In this document: piece after piece, positions 23,258-31,783 of the stretch
Layout: each line of letters begins with the position of its first letter
Numbering within the stretch: the stretch's first letter is position 1
Assembly (NCBI RefSeq): GCF_047301505.1
Contig: NZ_CP154840.1
Location: 4,402,001 to 4,466,000 of the forward strand
Length of the DNA: 64,000 bases
Origin: Lysinibacillus_B sp031181585
Lineage (GTDB): Bacteria > Bacillota > Bacilli > Bacillales_A > Planococcaceae
Direction of reading: 5' to 3'
Notes under the pieces: generated by a model
What the model saw: only the letters and a program-made list of their open reading frames with translations
What the model was told of the DNA's origin: nothing
The model's database searches: none
Program-made: the position numbers and the translations under genes

Positions 23258-24544
23258 CTATTCCCAAATGGCATTTACTACATTTGTTTGTTCACGTGCC
23301 GGTCCAACCGAGAACGTCATTAGCTGAATACCTGTCAATTCTACAACACGTTCTACATAGCGGCGTGCGTTTTCTGGCAATTCTTCCATTGTACGAACGC
23401 CTGTGATATCTTCACTCCAACCTGGAAGCTCTTCATACACAGGTTTACACTGTTCAATGATGTGAAGGTTTGCAGGATATTCTGTAATGATTTCCCCGTT
23501 ATATTCATAAGCCGTACAAATCTTTACTGTTTCCAGTCCTGATAGTACATCGATTGAATTCAATGCTAAATCCGTAATACCCGATACGCGGCGTGAATGA
23601 CGTACAACAACGGAATCGAACCATCCAACACGACGTGGGCGGCCTGTCGTTGTTCCATATTCGCGGCCTACTTCACGGATATGATGACCTTTCTCATCAA
23701 ACAATTCAGTCGGGAATGGCCCGTCACCCACACGGGAAGTATAAGCCTTACATACACCTACAACACGGGAAACTTTAGAAGGGCCTACACCTGCTCCAAT
23801 GGCAACCCCTCCTGCAACCGGGTTGGATGATGTAACGAACGGGTATGTACCCTGATCGATATCCAGCATGACACCTTGAGCACCTTCAAACAATACACGG
23901 CCGCCTTCATCTAATACATCATTTAAAATCTTTGATGTATCTGTTACATATTGTGCAATCTCTTGTCCATAGCCATAGTACTCTTCAAAAATATCTTCAA
24001 ATGGAATTCCTTCTACTTCATAAAACTTCTCGAATAATTTATTCTTTAATGCAACATTGGCACGAAGCTTTTGTTCAAATACTTCTTTATCCAATAAATC
24101 AGCTACGCGGATACCAATACGAGCTACTTTATCCTGATAGCATGGACCGATCCCTTTACATGTAGTACCGATTTTTTGGTCTCCACGTGAAGCCTCTTCT
24201 ACTTTATCTTGATGGATATGATAAGGCAGAATAATGTGGGCACGATTGGAAATGCGCAAGTTTGATGTATCCACTCCTCGCGCCTGCAGCCCTTGTAGTT
24301 CTGTTACTAAAGATTTTGGGTTAATAACCAACCCATTCCCCATCACCGAGATTTTATCCTGATAGAAAATACCCGATGGAATTAAATGTAGCTTATATGT
24401 TTCACCGTCAAATTTAATTGTATGACCGGCGTTATCTCCACCCGCAAAACGAGCAATAATATCTGCCTTTTTAGAGAGGAAGTCAGTGATTTTCCCTTTT
24501 CCTTCATCTCCCCATTGTGTACCTACAACAACAACTGATGACAT
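23258..24544 (-). CDS. purA: Adenylosuccinate synthetase PurA
   Basis: 428 residues, full length. It joins IMP and aspartate using GTP to make adenylosuccinate, the first committed step from IMP to AMP. Visible landmarks are the GTP-binding loop with catalytic Asp (GTQWGDEGKGK, about 8-18), FAGGDNAGHT with the catalytic His (about 34-43), the IMP-binding ARG segment and TTTGRPRRVGWFD near residue 300. GGAGG lies eight bases upstream. Transcribed alone between two terminators, next to dnaB. Confidence 0.97.
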   Translation of the reverse strand: MSSVVVVGTQWGDEGKGKITDFLSKKADIIARFAGGDNAGHTIKFDGETYKLHLIPSGIFYQDKISVMGNGLVINPKSLVTELQGLQARGVDTSNLRISNRAHIILPYHIHQDKVEEASRGDQKIGTTCKGIGPCYQDKVARIGIRVADLLDKEVFEQKLRANVALKNKLFEKFYEVEGIPFEDIFEEYYGYGQEIAQYVTDTSKILNDVLDEGGRVLFEGAQGVMLDIDQGTYPFVTSSNPVAGGVAIGAGVGPSKVSRVVGVCKAYTSRVGDGPFPTELFDEKGHHIREVGREYGTTTGRPRRVGWFDSVVVRHSRRVSGITDLALNSIDVLSGLETVKICTAYEYNGEIITEYPANLHIIEQCKPVYEELPGWSEDITGVRTMEELPENARRYVERVVELTGIQLMTFSVGPAREQTNVVNAIWE

Positions 24545-24623
24545 ATTTGCACCTCCGAAGACAATTAATCGCTCTTGATTGAACCCTTTTATTGTAACAA
24601 TCTCATTTCCTCTGCGTCAACAA

Positions 24624-24670
24624 AAAACACGAACATAAAAATCTAGTAGATTTTTAATGTTCGTGTTTTT
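24624..24670. terminator. Bidirectional terminator after dnaB
   Basis: A very long perfect hairpin: AAAAACACGAACAT and AAAAATCT arms with exact complements, three-base loop. It ends the gdpP-rplI-dnaB transcript. Confidence 0.85.
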
Positions 24671-24688
24671 GTCATACTATTTTCCTTA

Positions 24689-26044
24689 TTATGCTGGTGG
24701 AGGCGCTACTTGCGACCAATCCACATCTAAGAATTTATTAAACTCTTTTTTGAATGCAAGCGTAACTGTCCCCGTAGGACCATTACGCTGCTTTGCAAGG
24801 ATGATTTCAATTTGGTTTTTACTTTCTGATTCCTTATCATAGTAATCATCCCGGTAAAGGAACGCTACAATATCGGCATCCTGCTCGATACTTCCTGATT
24901 CACGCAGGTCACTCATCATCGGACGCTTGTCCTGACGCTGCTCTACGCCACGGGAGAGCTGGGAAAGTGCGATGACCGGTACTTTTAACTCACGAGCCAG
25001 GCCTTTTAGCGAGCGGGAAATTTCCGATACCTCCTGCTGACGGTTCTCGCCTGGTTTCCCGCTGCCTTGAATAAGCTGCAGGTAGTCGATCATGATCATC
25101 CCTAGACCTTGCTCCTGTGCCAGACGACGGCATTTGGCCCGAATTTCATTAACTCGTACCCCCGGTGTATCATCGATGAAAATGCCGGAGTTGGATAGAC
25201 TTCCCATAGCCATCGTCAGCTTCCGCCAATCCTCTTCCTGTAGGGCTCCTGTCCTTAGCACCTGAGCATCGATGTTTCCTTCGGCACAAAGCATACGCAT
25301 GACAAGCTGATCTGCCCCCATCTCCAGGGAGAAGATAGCGACATTTTCCCGAGCCTTTACTGCTACACTTTGAGCAATGTTTAAAGCAAAGGCCGTTTTC
25401 CCTACTGAAGGCCGGGCAGCCACGATAATCAAATCATTTCGCTGGAAGCCTGCCGTAATACGATCTAAATCACGGAAACCTGTAGGAATCCCCGTTATTT
25501 CTCCTTCACGTGCTTGAAGTTGCTCGATATTATCATACGTTTGAACAAGTACATCCTTTACGTGCTTGAAATCTCCCGCATTTTTGCGGTTCGCTACTTC
25601 CATCATCTTCTTTTCAGCTTCTGAAAGAAGTGCCTCTACCTCATCTTCACGTGTATAACCATCCTCTACAATCTTCGTGGCAGTACGAATCAACCTGCGG
25701 AGGATGGACTTTTCTTCTACAATTTTAGCATAATGCGATATATTCGCAGCTGTTGGTACGGCGTTTGCAAGCTCTGATAAATAAGAGAGCCCGCCTACAT
25801 CCTCCAGCTCTTTTTTAGCTGAGAGCTCCTCTGTCACTGTTACAACATCTATCGCTTTCCCTTGATCGCTTAAGCGCAGCATCGTCTCGAAAATTTTCTG
25901 ATGCGCAGTACGATAGAAGTCAGCAGGCATTAAAATTTCAGACGCTGTAATCAGAGCTTGAGGTTCAAGGAAGATAGCACCGATAACCGATTGTTCTGCT
26001 TCATGGTTATGCGGTGGAACGCGGTCCATCATGGATTCGTTCAT
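24689..26044 (-). CDS. dnaB: Replicative DNA helicase DnaB (DnaC of B. subtilis)
   Basis: 451 residues. An N-terminal helical collar (about 1-110) is followed by the RecA-like motor with Walker A ARPSVGKTAFALN (about 208-220), Walker B MIMIDYLQL, and the arginine-finger region near KRPMMSDLRESGSIEQDAD. It unwinds DNA 5'-3' as a hexamer at the fork and recruits primase. No intein is present although the Walker A site is a common intein position. It lies 13 bases after rplI. Confidence 0.97.
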   Translation of the reverse strand: MNESMMDRVPPHNHEAEQSVIGAIFLEPQALITASEILMPADFYRTAHQKIFETMLRLSDQGKAIDVVTVTEELSAKKELEDVGGLSYLSELANAVPTAANISHYAKIVEEKSILRRLIRTATKIVEDGYTREDEVEALLSEAEKKMMEVANRKNAGDFKHVKDVLVQTYDNIEQLQAREGEITGIPTGFRDLDRITAGFQRNDLIIVAARPSVGKTAFALNIAQSVAVKARENVAIFSLEMGADQLVMRMLCAEGNIDAQVLRTGALQEEDWRKLTMAMGSLSNSGIFIDDTPGVRVNEIRAKCRRLAQEQGLGMIMIDYLQLIQGSGKPGENRQQEVSEISRSLKGLARELKVPVIALSQLSRGVEQRQDKRPMMSDLRESGSIEQDADIVAFLYRDDYYDKESESKNQIEIILAKQRNGPTGTVTLAFKKEFNKFLDVDWSQVAPPPA

Positions 26045-26057
26045 TGTTGTTTACTCC

Positions 26058-26504
26058 CTACTCTGCAATCACATGTACTTTAAGTGTTGCTTTCACTTCA
26101 TGATGAAGCTTCACTGGTACATTTGTGTATCCTAAAGAACGGATACCTTCATTGCAATCCATTTTACGTTTGTCGATTTTAATACCATGTGTCTTTTGAA
26201 GTTCATCTGCAATTTGCTTAGTAGAAACGGATCCGAAAAGACGACCGCCTTCGCCTGATTTTGCTTTTACTGTCACTTCAAGTTTCTCGATTTGCTCTTT
26301 TAAATCTTTTGCCGCCTGTAATTCTGCTGCAGCATTCTTCTCTTCCAGACGCTTCTGTCCTTGCAGCTGGCTTAATGCCGCATTTGTTGCTTCCACTGCA
26401 TGGCCATTTTTGATTAGGAAGTTGCGTGCATATCCTTCTGCAACCTCCTTAATTTCTCCTTTTTTTCCTCTACCTTTAACATCTTTCAAAAACACTACTT
26501 TCAT
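26058..26504 (-). CDS. rplI: 50S ribosomal protein L9
   Basis: 148 residues. The N-terminal RNA-binding domain shows MKVVFLKDVKGRGKKGEIKEV and GYARNFLIKNGHA. A long connecting helix (about 42-75) and a C-terminal 23S-binding domain (from about 80) follow. It binds near the base of the L1 stalk and limits frame slippage. Its start overlaps the gdpP stop by one base (TAATG). Confidence 0.97.
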   Translation of the reverse strand: MKVVFLKDVKGRGKKGEIKEVAEGYARNFLIKNGHAVEATNAALSQLQGQKRLEEKNAAAELQAAKDLKEQIEKLEVTVKAKSGEGGRLFGSVSTKQIADELQKTHGIKIDKRKMDCNEGIRSLGYTNVPVKLHHEVKATLKVHVIAE

Positions 26505-28477
26505 TACTCATTACTCCCTTCAAGTACTTCTCTAATAGCATTTGTTAAGTATTGTTTTACTTCTTCGATTGAATTAGCTTCCATTTGCGTAGCCGCATTT
26601 GTCAAGTGGCCACCGCCTCCAAGCTTCTCCATTACGAGCTGGACATTCACCTCTCCAAGTGAGCGGGCACTAATACCGATGAGACCATCTTGGCGATGGG
26701 CGATAACGAACGAAGCCGAAACATCTTTCATCGTCAGTAGAATATCAGCAGTCTGGGCAATCAGCACTGAATCGTATATCCGGCTGTCATCTCCATGTGC
26801 TACCGCAATACCAGGCTTTACAAAGTCTACTGTCTGAATGAGCTTAGAGCGCTCGATATACGTATCTATATCCTCTTTTAATAGACGCTGAATTAAAATT
26901 GTATCAGCTCCATGGGTACGAAGGTAAGAAGCAGCCTCAAATGTACGAGCTCCGGTTCTTAACGTAAAGCTCTTTGTATCTACGATAATGCCCGATAATA
27001 AAGATGTTGCCTCTAGGCTCGTAATTTTTGTGTTTTTCGGCTGGTATTCCAATAGCTCTGTCACAAGTTCAGCAGTAGATGATGCATAAGGCTCCATATA
27101 GACAAGTGTAGGATTTTCTATAAAGTCTTCCCCTCTGCGATGGTGGTCAATAATGACAACCTTTTCGGTCCTGTTAAGGAGAGAGCTGTCAATAACCATA
27201 GCTGGCTTATGTGTATCTACAATAACAAGTAAGGATTTATGGGTAATACGGGAGAGCACTTCTTCCGGCGAAATAAAGCGGCTATAAAGATCATTATTAT
27301 TCGCCTCAATCTCATTCATCAAGCGTCTTACACTTCCATTCAACTCTTGGAAATTTAATACGACATAACCATCTACCTTATTCATTTCTGCCATTTTACG
27401 TACACCGATTGCAGCCCCAATAGAGTCCATATCGGGATTTTTATGTCCCATAACAAATACCTGGTCACTGTCCTGAATCAAATCACGCAAGGCATGGGAT
27501 ATTACCCGCGCCCGTACTCGCGTCCGCTTTTCTACAGGATTGGTTTTGCCTCCATAGAAACGCAGCTTGCCGTCTGGCTGTTTAATCGCTACTTGGTCGC
27601 CGCCGCGTCCAAGTACTAAATCCAGACTGGATTGTGCTAGCTCACCAAGTTCAGTCAATGATGGCGATCCAGCCCCTACCCCAACACTCAATGTCAGAGA
27701 TAAGTTTTTTTGCATAGTTCTTTCTCGAATATTATCTAAAATAGAAAACTTTTTCTGTTCTAATTCCTCCAGAATAGATTCATTCAAGACCGCCAGGAAG
27801 CGATCCGAGGAAACTCGTTTAACAAAAATACCGTATTCGGCAGCCCATTCATTAACGATGGAGGTAACGGTAGAGTTCGTCATACTGCGTGTCTGATCAT
27901 CCATGGCCTGTGTAATTTCATCATAATTATCGATGAATAAAATGGCTAGGACAGTACGATCCGCATAATACTGGGTCTCAATTTCTACTTGTTCCGTAAT
28001 ATCGAAAAAGTATAGCAGCCTCTCTTCCGGCTTCGAATAGACACGATATTTCCGTTCCCCTATCGTCACAGTCAGTTCTTTTAATTCTTCCGGTTTTGAG
28101 ATGGCCATTAGTCCATCTGATAATTTGAAGACTTCTTCTCCAATTAAACTTTCCGCTTCTGCTGCATTCAGCATAAAGGGATTGGCCCACTCGATTTTAT
28201 ATTGATCATCAACCAATATAATCCCAAATGGCATGTGTAAAAACGCTTCTTCCCCTACTTTTTTCAAGCGGAAAGAAAGTGATTCAATGTGCTTCTCCGT
28301 CTCTATATATGCAATTTGTTCAACCTTCCAGCCGTAATACAGGATTATACTTGCAGCGACTATATATCCAAGGCCAACCCATATGTTTACATAGAATAGT
28401 AAGGCAGCTGTAACTACCGATAAAATCGATAAGTACAAAAGCGGATATCGGATTGAGCGTTTCCTAAAAATCCCCAT
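26504..28477 (-). CDS. gdpP: Cyclic-di-AMP phosphodiesterase GdpP
   Basis: 657 residues. Two membrane helices (about 10-50) precede a PAS-type domain (about 80-145), a degenerate GGDEF domain (about 165-300) and DHH/DHHA1 catalytic domains (about 330-655). Metal ligands sit in GHKNPDMDSIG, VDTHKP and IDHHRRGEDF, and the DHHA1 glycine motif is GGGGHLTNAA. It hydrolyses c-di-AMP to pApA and so influences potassium balance, wall stress and beta-lactam tolerance. The ATG at 28477 is chosen because GAGGAG lies eight bases upstream; a GTG 24 bases earlier would overlap yybS. Confidence 0.96.
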   Translation of the reverse strand: MGIFRKRSIRYPLLYLSILSVVTAALLFYVNIWVGLGYIVAASIILYYGWKVEQIAYIETEKHIESLSFRLKKVGEEAFLHMPFGIILVDDQYKIEWANPFMLNAAEAESLIGEEVFKLSDGLMAISKPEELKELTVTIGERKYRVYSKPEERLLYFFDITEQVEIETQYYADRTVLAILFIDNYDEITQAMDDQTRSMTNSTVTSIVNEWAAEYGIFVKRVSSDRFLAVLNESILEELEQKKFSILDNIRERTMQKNLSLTLSVGVGAGSPSLTELGELAQSSLDLVLGRGGDQVAIKQPDGKLRFYGGKTNPVEKRTRVRARVISHALRDLIQDSDQVFVMGHKNPDMDSIGAAIGVRKMAEMNKVDGYVVLNFQELNGSVRRLMNEIEANNNDLYSRFISPEEVLSRITHKSLLVIVDTHKPAMVIDSSLLNRTEKVVIIDHHRRGEDFIENPTLVYMEPYASSTAELVTELLEYQPKNTKITSLEATSLLSGIIVDTKSFTLRTGARTFEAASYLRTHGADTILIQRLLKEDIDTYIERSKLIQTVDFVKPGIAVAHGDDSRIYDSVLIAQTADILLTMKDVSASFVIAHRQDGLIGISARSLGEVNVQLVMEKLGGGGHLTNAATQMEANSIEEVKQYLTNAIREVLEGSNE

Positions 28478-28490
28478 TTTGATCAGCTCC

Positions 28491-29432
28491 TCATTTTTCA
28501 CTCTTCGCTTTAACCCACTCCCGCAAATTAAAGCCTAAATCGATAATACCTACTAATACAATGAAGGAATACATCGGAATCGCAACGATGGTTGCCAGAA
28601 CCTTTAAAAAGCGGGGGTAATGGAACGCATCAATGACAAAATGAAGGAATGAAATCCCTTGTACCGTTAACAATACCCAAAGGATCATTGATAAATTCAG
28701 CATTACTACATAAAACGCTGAACCATACTCCGGCTGTATAAATAGATTGATCGATAACACAATCAGGTAATACCATAATATTGCACGTGGCAGACGCATG
28801 TCACGGAATGGAGGAAACTTTGGCACCTCTACCTTTAACCTATTTAAAAGGGGCAGGAGAACAAGTATCCACATGAAAGCAAGGACAAATACAGAAATCG
28901 TTATATTTGCCGGCATCGTCATTTCCATCATATCGAACGCTTGCTTTAGCTGATCTTCTATTTGTACCTCTCCACCCGTAAGTTTTGCGGAGTATTGCAA
29001 TGACTCCTCATACGTATCACGGGCAAATTGCAAGCTTTCTTCAATAAAATTCATATCAAAGAAGCGTACTAATAGTATAAACTGAATTGCAAAAGTAAGG
29101 AGGATGGCCGTTCCCGCTGCCATCATTAAATAAATTTTGCTTTTCTTTTCCCGTAAACAAACCCCTATAACCAGACCGACAATGGCCAAGATAAGAGCAA
29201 GCGGAACAATTAATACATTTCCTACCAAAATACTTGCAGCAACGGCTAATAAACTTACACCAATTGCTAATTTCCTGTTATAGGTAGCGCTATACCAGGC
29301 AAGGGGCAGCGGTGCGAAGATAAAGGCTAGTAAATTGATTAACGGCACATAAAACGCCAATGCTACCAATAGTAAAAATAAAGCGATCATCATCGCACCC
29401 TGCGTCATAGCTTTTGTTTGATTATTCGGCAT
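28491..29432 (-). CDS. yybS: YybS family membrane protein (DUF2232)
   Basis: 313 residues with about eight hydrophobic segments; the first starts near residue 13 and the C-terminus is basic (REWVKAKSEK). The family occurs next to gdpP in Bacillales and resembles ECF-transporter S-components or RnfD-like folds in length and helix pattern; the substrate is unknown. First gene of the yybS-gdpP-rplI-dnaB transcript, with a likely promoter at 29478-29506. Its stop lies 13 bases before the gdpP start. Confidence 0.88.
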   Translation of the reverse strand: MPNNQTKAMTQGAMMIALFLLLVALAFYVPLINLLAFIFAPLPLAWYSATYNRKLAIGVSLLAVAASILVGNVLIVPLALILAIVGLVIGVCLREKKSKIYLMMAAGTAILLTFAIQFILLVRFFDMNFIEESLQFARDTYEESLQYSAKLTGGEVQIEDQLKQAFDMMEMTMPANITISVFVLAFMWILVLLPLLNRLKVEVPKFPPFRDMRLPRAILWYYLIVLSINLFIQPEYGSAFYVVMLNLSMILWVLLTVQGISFLHFVIDAFHYPRFLKVLATIVAIPMYSFIVLVGIIDLGFNLREWVKAKSEK

Positions 29433-29477
29433 AAAAACCTTCCTTTTTATCAGTCAAAGCATTTTTTCACTTTCTCT

Positions 29478-29506
29478 ATTGTACCATCTTTTACGTAGAC
29501 AAACAA
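29478..29506 (-). promoter_or_regulatory. Promoter of yybS-gdpP-rplI-dnaB
   Basis: Minus strand TTGTTT (29506-29501), 17-base spacer, TACAAT (29483-29478) preceded by TGG (extended -10). The rest of 29507-29745 shows no gene on either strand. Confidence 0.5.
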
Positions 29507-29740
29507 AAACCATAGTAGAACAAATGCTTCCATTTTCTTATCTTTCTATTTTATATTGAATGCTTTTTAAAGACAAATGCACTAAAATACTTGTCTTCTA
29601 CGATAACCTTTAAAGAGAGGCCTGCAGCTTGCTCAAATTCTTACTCATTTCTGATATATAGTGTAGACTGATGATTTATTGATAAATACCCCTTTCCAAT
29701 CCATTCTTCATATTGTTGCACTTTTTCTTTCCTCAATAAA

Positions 29741-29777
29741 AATAAAACCCGGTGAAATCAAAAGATTTCACCGGGTT
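29741..29777 (-). terminator. Terminator of rpsF-ssb-rpsR
   Basis: AACCCGGTGAAATC (29746-29759) and its perfect complement (29764-29777) around AAAA; on the minus strand TTTTATT follows. Confidence 0.85.
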
Positions 29778-29785
29778 CAATTATC

Positions 29786-30022
29786 TTATTTGTCTTCTGC
29801 TACGAATGGAAGTAATGCCATGATACGAGCAACTTTGATTGCAGAAGTTAATTTACGTTGGTACTTTGCACTTGTGCCAGTTACGCGACGTGGTAAAATT
29901 TTACCGCGCTCAGAGATGAATTTCTTTAAAAGATCTACATCTTTGTAGTCGATGTGCGTAATGTTGTTTGAAGTGAAGTAGCAAACTTTACGGCGTTTGC
30001 GGCCTCCGCGACGTGGTGCCAT
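29786..30022 (-). CDS. rpsR: 30S ribosomal protein S18
   Basis: 78 residues with a basic N-terminus (APRRGGRKRRKVCYF) and the conserved ISERGKILPRRVTGTSAKYQRKL core. It has only one Cys, so it lacks the zinc-ribbon of some paralogues. It pairs with S6 on the 30S platform. Third gene of rpsF-ssb-rpsR. Confidence 0.97.
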   Translation of the reverse strand: MAPRRGGRKRRKVCYFTSNNITHIDYKDVDLLKKFISERGKILPRRVTGTSAKYQRKLTSAIKVARIMALLPFVAEDK

Positions 30023-30066
30023 TAGCGTTGTCCTCCTTTAATTATTGTTGGGTGGATGCGAAGCGA

Positions 30067-30627
30067 TTAGAATGGTAAATCATCCTCTGATACTTCGATT
30101 GGCCCTTTGCTGTTCGCAAATGGGTCTTCATCCATACGTGTATAATTTTGCTGATTCTGAGGTGGTTGATTTTGCTGATAACCAAACGAATCTTGAGGAG
30201 CGCCACCAAACTGCGGTTGCGGTGGATTATTGTAAGACGGCTGGCCGCCTCCATAATTTCCTCCACCATACTGCTGGTTTGGCATATTTTGTGAAGCATT
30301 GCCGCCTCCACGCGGTTCTAGGAACTGCACAGCGTCTGCAACGACATCTGTTGTATAAACGCGCTTACCATCTTGTCCTTCAAAGCTGCCCGTTTGAATA
30401 CGACCTTCTACTCCGATCAAACTTCCTTTTTTCATGAAGTTCGCCAAGTTTTCAGCTTGCTTTCGCCAAGCAATGCAACCGATGAAGTCAGCTTCTTTTT
30501 CGCCTTGCTGGTTCGAGAATGGACGGTTTACAGCAACTGTAAAGCGTGCCATTGGAACGCCACTCGGTGTATAACGAAGCTCTGGATCCTTCGTAAGTCT
30601 ACCAACTAATACGACACGGTTAATCAT
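30067..30627 (-). CDS. ssb: Single-stranded DNA-binding protein SSB
   Basis: 186 residues: an OB-fold DNA-binding domain at about 1-105 (MINRVVLVGRLTKDPELRYT, then ADFIGCIAWRKQAENLANF), a flexible Gly/Gln/Asn-rich linker (about 108-170), and the acidic tail ending DDLPF that recruits replication and repair partners. This long linker type is the essential replication SSB, not the shorter competence paralogue. Located between rpsF and rpsR as usual in Firmicutes. Confidence 0.97.
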   Translation of the reverse strand: MINRVVLVGRLTKDPELRYTPSGVPMARFTVAVNRPFSNQQGEKEADFIGCIAWRKQAENLANFMKKGSLIGVEGRIQTGSFEGQDGKRVYTTDVVADAVQFLEPRGGGNASQNMPNQQYGGGNYGGGQPSYNNPPQPQFGGAPQDSFGYQQNQPPQNQQNYTRMDEDPFANSKGPIEVSEDDLPF

Positions 30628-30666
30628 CCGTATTCAACCTCCTCATTTCAGCATGTTGTTCAAAAA

Positions 30667-30957
30667 TTATTTTTCTTCTTCGCGTACAGCGATGTGACGG
30701 ATAATGTCTTCGCTGATGTTAGCTAAACGAGTGTACTCATCGATTGCTTCAGAACCAGCGTTTACTTTCACGATTTGGTAAAAACCTTCGCGGAAGTCGT
30801 TGATTTCGTAAGCAAGGCGACGTTTGCCCCACTCTTTAGACTCGATGATTTCAGCGCCGTTTGAAGTTAAGATTTCATCGAAACGAGCTACTAAAGCTTT
30901 TTTCGCTTCTTCTTCAATGTTCGGGCGTACGATGTACATTAATTCATACTTTCTCAT
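30667..30957 (-). CDS. rpsF: 30S ribosomal protein S6
   Basis: 96 residues of ferredoxin-like fold (MRKYELMYIVRPN, then EWGKRRLAYEINDFREGFY). It binds S18 on the 30S platform. First gene of rpsF-ssb-rpsR, preceded by a structured leader that matches the S6:S18 autoregulatory element, and by a clear sigma-A promoter. Confidence 0.97.
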   Translation of the reverse strand: MRKYELMYIVRPNIEEEAKKALVARFDEILTSNGAEIIESKEWGKRRLAYEINDFREGFYQIVKVNAGSEAIDEYTRLANISEDIIRHIAVREEEK

Positions 30958-30967
30958 CTATTGTGCA

Positions 30968-31011
30968 CCTCCTTATGGACTTGGGCTCTCCGACTATGCG
31001 GGAGCAAGGAG
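30968..31011 (-). promoter_or_regulatory. S6:S18-binding leader of rpsF
   Basis: On the minus strand CTCCTT at 31011-31006 pairs with AAGGAG of the ribosome-binding site at 30973-30968, and an inner GCTCC pairs with GGAGAGC around a loop with CCGCATAGTC. This matches the rpsF leader described in Firmicutes, in which the S6:S18 complex mimics its rRNA site and blocks translation. Confidence 0.65.
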
Positions 31012-31040
31012 TAAGTAACGTGTATTACTCACATCAATGA

Positions 31041-31069
31041 ATTGTAACATAGATAGATTAGATGTTCAA
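31041..31069 (-). promoter_or_regulatory. Promoter of rpsF-ssb-rpsR
   Basis: Minus strand TTGAAC (31069-31064), 17-base spacer, TACAAT (31046-31041). Confidence 0.7.
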
Positions 31070-31195
31070 CATTAAAGTAGGATTAATAGAGAAACTAAAT
31101 ACTCAATATACGAACATATATTCTTATTATATCATGCGTTTTTCCATTTACAAGTGTTTTCCTTTATAATCTTCATTATTAAAGGGGGGCCTTCT

Positions 31196-31735
31196 ATGCA
31201 GCCATATGTCATCCAATTAGATTTACAGAAAGTGATCAAACAAAATATTATTTGTACAGTAATAGTAAGTCTATTGCTTATTGGCCTGAACTTTGTCTTT
31301 CAGCCGCAAAAAATGGAACTTTCTTTCGATTCGATTATCCTATCAATCATTTTATTTAGCGCCTATTATATTTTACTGATTATTTTGCATGAAGCATTTC
31401 ATCTACTGGGCTTTATTATTTTTGGCAAGGCGCCAATCCGTTCATTATCCTATGGTATTGATTTAAAAAAAGGAGTTGCCTATGCGACTACTACTGAGCG
31501 TCTTTCAAATGCTGCCATGAAAAAAGCACTCCTGCTGCCTTTTTGGGCTACCGGTGTTATTCCAGCACTAATTGGTTTTTGGCTCAACAATTACACCGTC
31601 ATCCTTGTTGGGGCGTTTTTGATAGCAGGTGCGGTTGGTGACTTTGCGATGTACAAGGAACTGCGTAAATTTCCAAATGATGCTCAAATAGAAGATGATC
31701 CCAAAGAGCCAAAACTATATGTATATGAAAGATAA
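31196..31735 (+). CDS. DUF3267 family membrane zincin-like protein
   Basis: 179 residues with about four membrane helices and the motif HEAFH (in IILHEAFHLLGFIIFG), an HExxH-type zinc site inside a membrane segment, as in the DUF3267 putative zincin peptidases. The ATG at 31196 follows AAAGGGGGG; a start at 31154 would precede the ribosome-binding site. It is transcribed opposite to the surrounding genes, between the rpsF promoter and ychF, with a shared terminator downstream. Substrate and physiological role unknown. Confidence 0.8.
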   Translation: MQPYVIQLDLQKVIKQNIICTVIVSLLLIGLNFVFQPQKMELSFDSIILSIILFSAYYILLIILHEAFHLLGFIIFGKAPIRSLSYGIDLKKGVAYATTTERLSNAAMKKALLLPFWATGVIPALIGFWLNNYTVILVGAFLIAGAVGDFAMYKELRKFPNDAQIEDDPKEPKLYVYER

Positions 31736-31741
31736 AAAAAG

Positions 31742-31772
31742 ACCGGCTCGCATAAAGCGAACCGGTTTATTT
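31742..31772. terminator. Shared terminator between DUF3267 gene and ychF
   Basis: ACCGGCTCGC (31742-31751) pairs with GCGAACCGGT (31757-31766) with one mismatch; A- and T-rich flanks allow use in both directions for the convergent genes. Confidence 0.75.
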
Positions 31773-31783
31773 ATTGTATAAGA

